Shown here: positions 6,119 to 6,858 of the stretch, one piece after another | Numbering within the stretch: position 1 is the stretch's first letter | Layout: every line of letters starts with the position of its first letter | Origin: Candidatus Hydrogenedentota bacterium | GTDB lineage: Bacteria > Hydrogenedentota > Hydrogenedentia > Hydrogenedentiales > GCA-2746185 | Direction: 5' to 3' | Assembly (NCBI GenBank): GCA_012965445.1 | Contig: DTSJ01000446.1 | Coordinates: forward strand, 1-6,858 | DNA: 6,858 nucleotides | Position numbers and translations under genes: made by a program | The notes under the pieces: generated by a model | The model's input: only the letters and a program-made list of their open reading frames with translations | Databases searched by the model: none | Told to the model about the DNA's origin: nothing

Positions 6119-6858
6119 CTAATTGTCCGACGTGTATCGAGTGTTGTAAATCGTATACGCGCTTCCATCGGACACGAGGAGGATGTGGTCGTCGCTGACT
6201 GTTTGTAGACTCTTCAGGGATTCGGGGATTTCGTCTTTTGGTTTTCCGGTTTGGGTCTGGTAAATTTTTTGGGTGCCAGCGTCGACGAGGCGTTGGAGGG
6301 TTTCTTTGTGGGGGTGGCCGTGGGAGTTGTTGTCGCCGAGGGAGATGATTGCGACTTCGGGTTGGATCAGGTCGAGGAATTCTTTTGAGGAGCCGTTGTT
6401 GGCTCCGTGATGATTTACTTTGTATACATCGATGTTGATTTGGTCGGCGATTAGGGCTTCTGCTATTGCCAGTTCTACTTTCGCGTTTTCGGAGCCTGAT
6501 TTTCTGCCTATGGTGTCGCCGCCGATCAAGTAGTGGAAACCCCCGTAGGATATGAGGAAACAGAGGGACCGTTCGTTTTCGGTGTTGACGTATCGGACTG
6601 GTTTCTCGCGATTGCGGACGTATCCGTCGGCTGCGTAGCAGGTCATTACAGCACCTCCGCCAAGGTCTATTTTATAGCTGTTGACCTCTTCCTGAGTGTC
6701 GATGGAGGTGCGCTGGCCTAGTGTTTGTGCGATGGCTTCGTATTTGGCGTAGGTCTTGGTGTCTGGTTCGTCTTTCTGGCCGCGGTCGATGAAATGGTGG
6801 ATTGGGATGTCGTCGTCGGTGCCGATTTCTTCGGGATCGGGGAAGGTCATTTTGTCGT
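6119..6858 (-). CDS. ComEC-like metallo-beta-lactamase-fold protein, C-terminal part (N-terminus beyond the window)
   Basis: The visible 243 residues from the first in-window ATG (6850) resemble the C-terminal half of the metallo-beta-lactamase domain found in ComEC/Rec2-type and related stand-alone proteins. Positions below count from that ATG. Seen are LGGGAVMTCYAADG (63-76), NERSLCFLISYGGFHYLIGGD (strand and metal-site Asp112), VYKVNHHGANNGSS (142-155, His147-His148) and AIISLGDNNSHGHPHKETLQRL (167-188). The classical HxHxDH motif, which should lie N-terminal, is absent. The frame stays open to the right edge, so the gene most likely begins outside the window and the ATG at 6850 is internal. 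No membrane segments are visible, so this need not be a DNA-uptake channel; a soluble hydrolase or nuclease is equally possible. It converges on msrP with a 39-base gap and has no evident tie to PQQ synthesis. Confidence 0.75.
   Translation of the reverse strand, partial: DKMTFPDPEEIGTDDDIPIHHFIDRGQKDEPDTKTYAKYEAIAQTLGQRTSIDTQEEVNSYKIDLGGGAVMTCYAADGYVRNREKPVRYVNTENERSLCFLISYGGFHYLIGGDTIGRKSGSENAKVELAIAEALIADQINIDVYKVNHHGANNGSSKEFLDLIQPEVAIISLGDNNSHGHPHKETLQRLVDAGTQKIYQTQTGKPKDEIPESLKSLQTVSDDHILLVSDGSAYTIYNTRYTSDN

Overview
The window comes from a Gram-negative bacterium, probably a proteobacterium or a close relative. The support is a Tat-exported periplasmic molybdoenzyme (MsrP) and a complete set of core genes for the redox cofactor pyrroloquinoline quinone (PQQ). 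Base composition looks moderate, a little above half G+C by eye. I cannot place the organism more precisely. There are no RNA genes, insertion sequences, phage genes or CRISPR arrays.

Layout from left to right. Positions 1-177 are a non-coding tail with a short tandem repeat and a small hairpin. From about 4891 down to 178 on the minus strand runs one apparent operon in the order pqqA (4653-4772), pqqB (3706-4629), pqqC (2917-3630), pqqD (2636-2920), pqqE (1570-2655) and a MATE-family membrane exporter (178-1536). pqqA encodes a 39-residue precursor peptide and is easy to miss. Positions 4773-5098 are a divergent regulatory region. They hold a good sigma70-type promoter for the operon and an untranslated leader of about 83 bases with four GGATT repeats, a dyad and a strong Shine-Dalgarno sequence. 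On the plus strand follows msrP (5099-6079). A convergent minus-strand gene (6119 to the right edge) encodes the C-terminal part of a ComEC-like metallo-beta-lactamase-fold protein.

How the genes work together. PqqA carries the Glu and Tyr that become PQQ. PqqD binds PqqA and presents it to the radical SAM enzyme PqqE, which joins the two side chains. A protease not encoded here (PqqF/PqqG type) must release the cross-linked product. PqqB is thought to hydroxylate the tyrosine-derived ring, and PqqC performs the final ring closure and oxidation. PQQ works in the periplasm, so the MATE gene directly behind pqqE is a candidate for moving PQQ or an intermediate out of the cytoplasm; this is inference only. 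No PQQ-dependent dehydrogenase is in the window. MsrP repairs oxidised methionines in periplasmic proteins, but its usual membrane partner gene msrQ does not follow it.

The most useful second looks are the pqq-linked MATE transporter, the repeated GGAUU leader of pqqA, the long C-terminal tail of PqqA, and the continuous reading frame between pqqE and the MATE gene. I did not find an entirely new system: the core is a recognisable PQQ operon with some unusual attachments.
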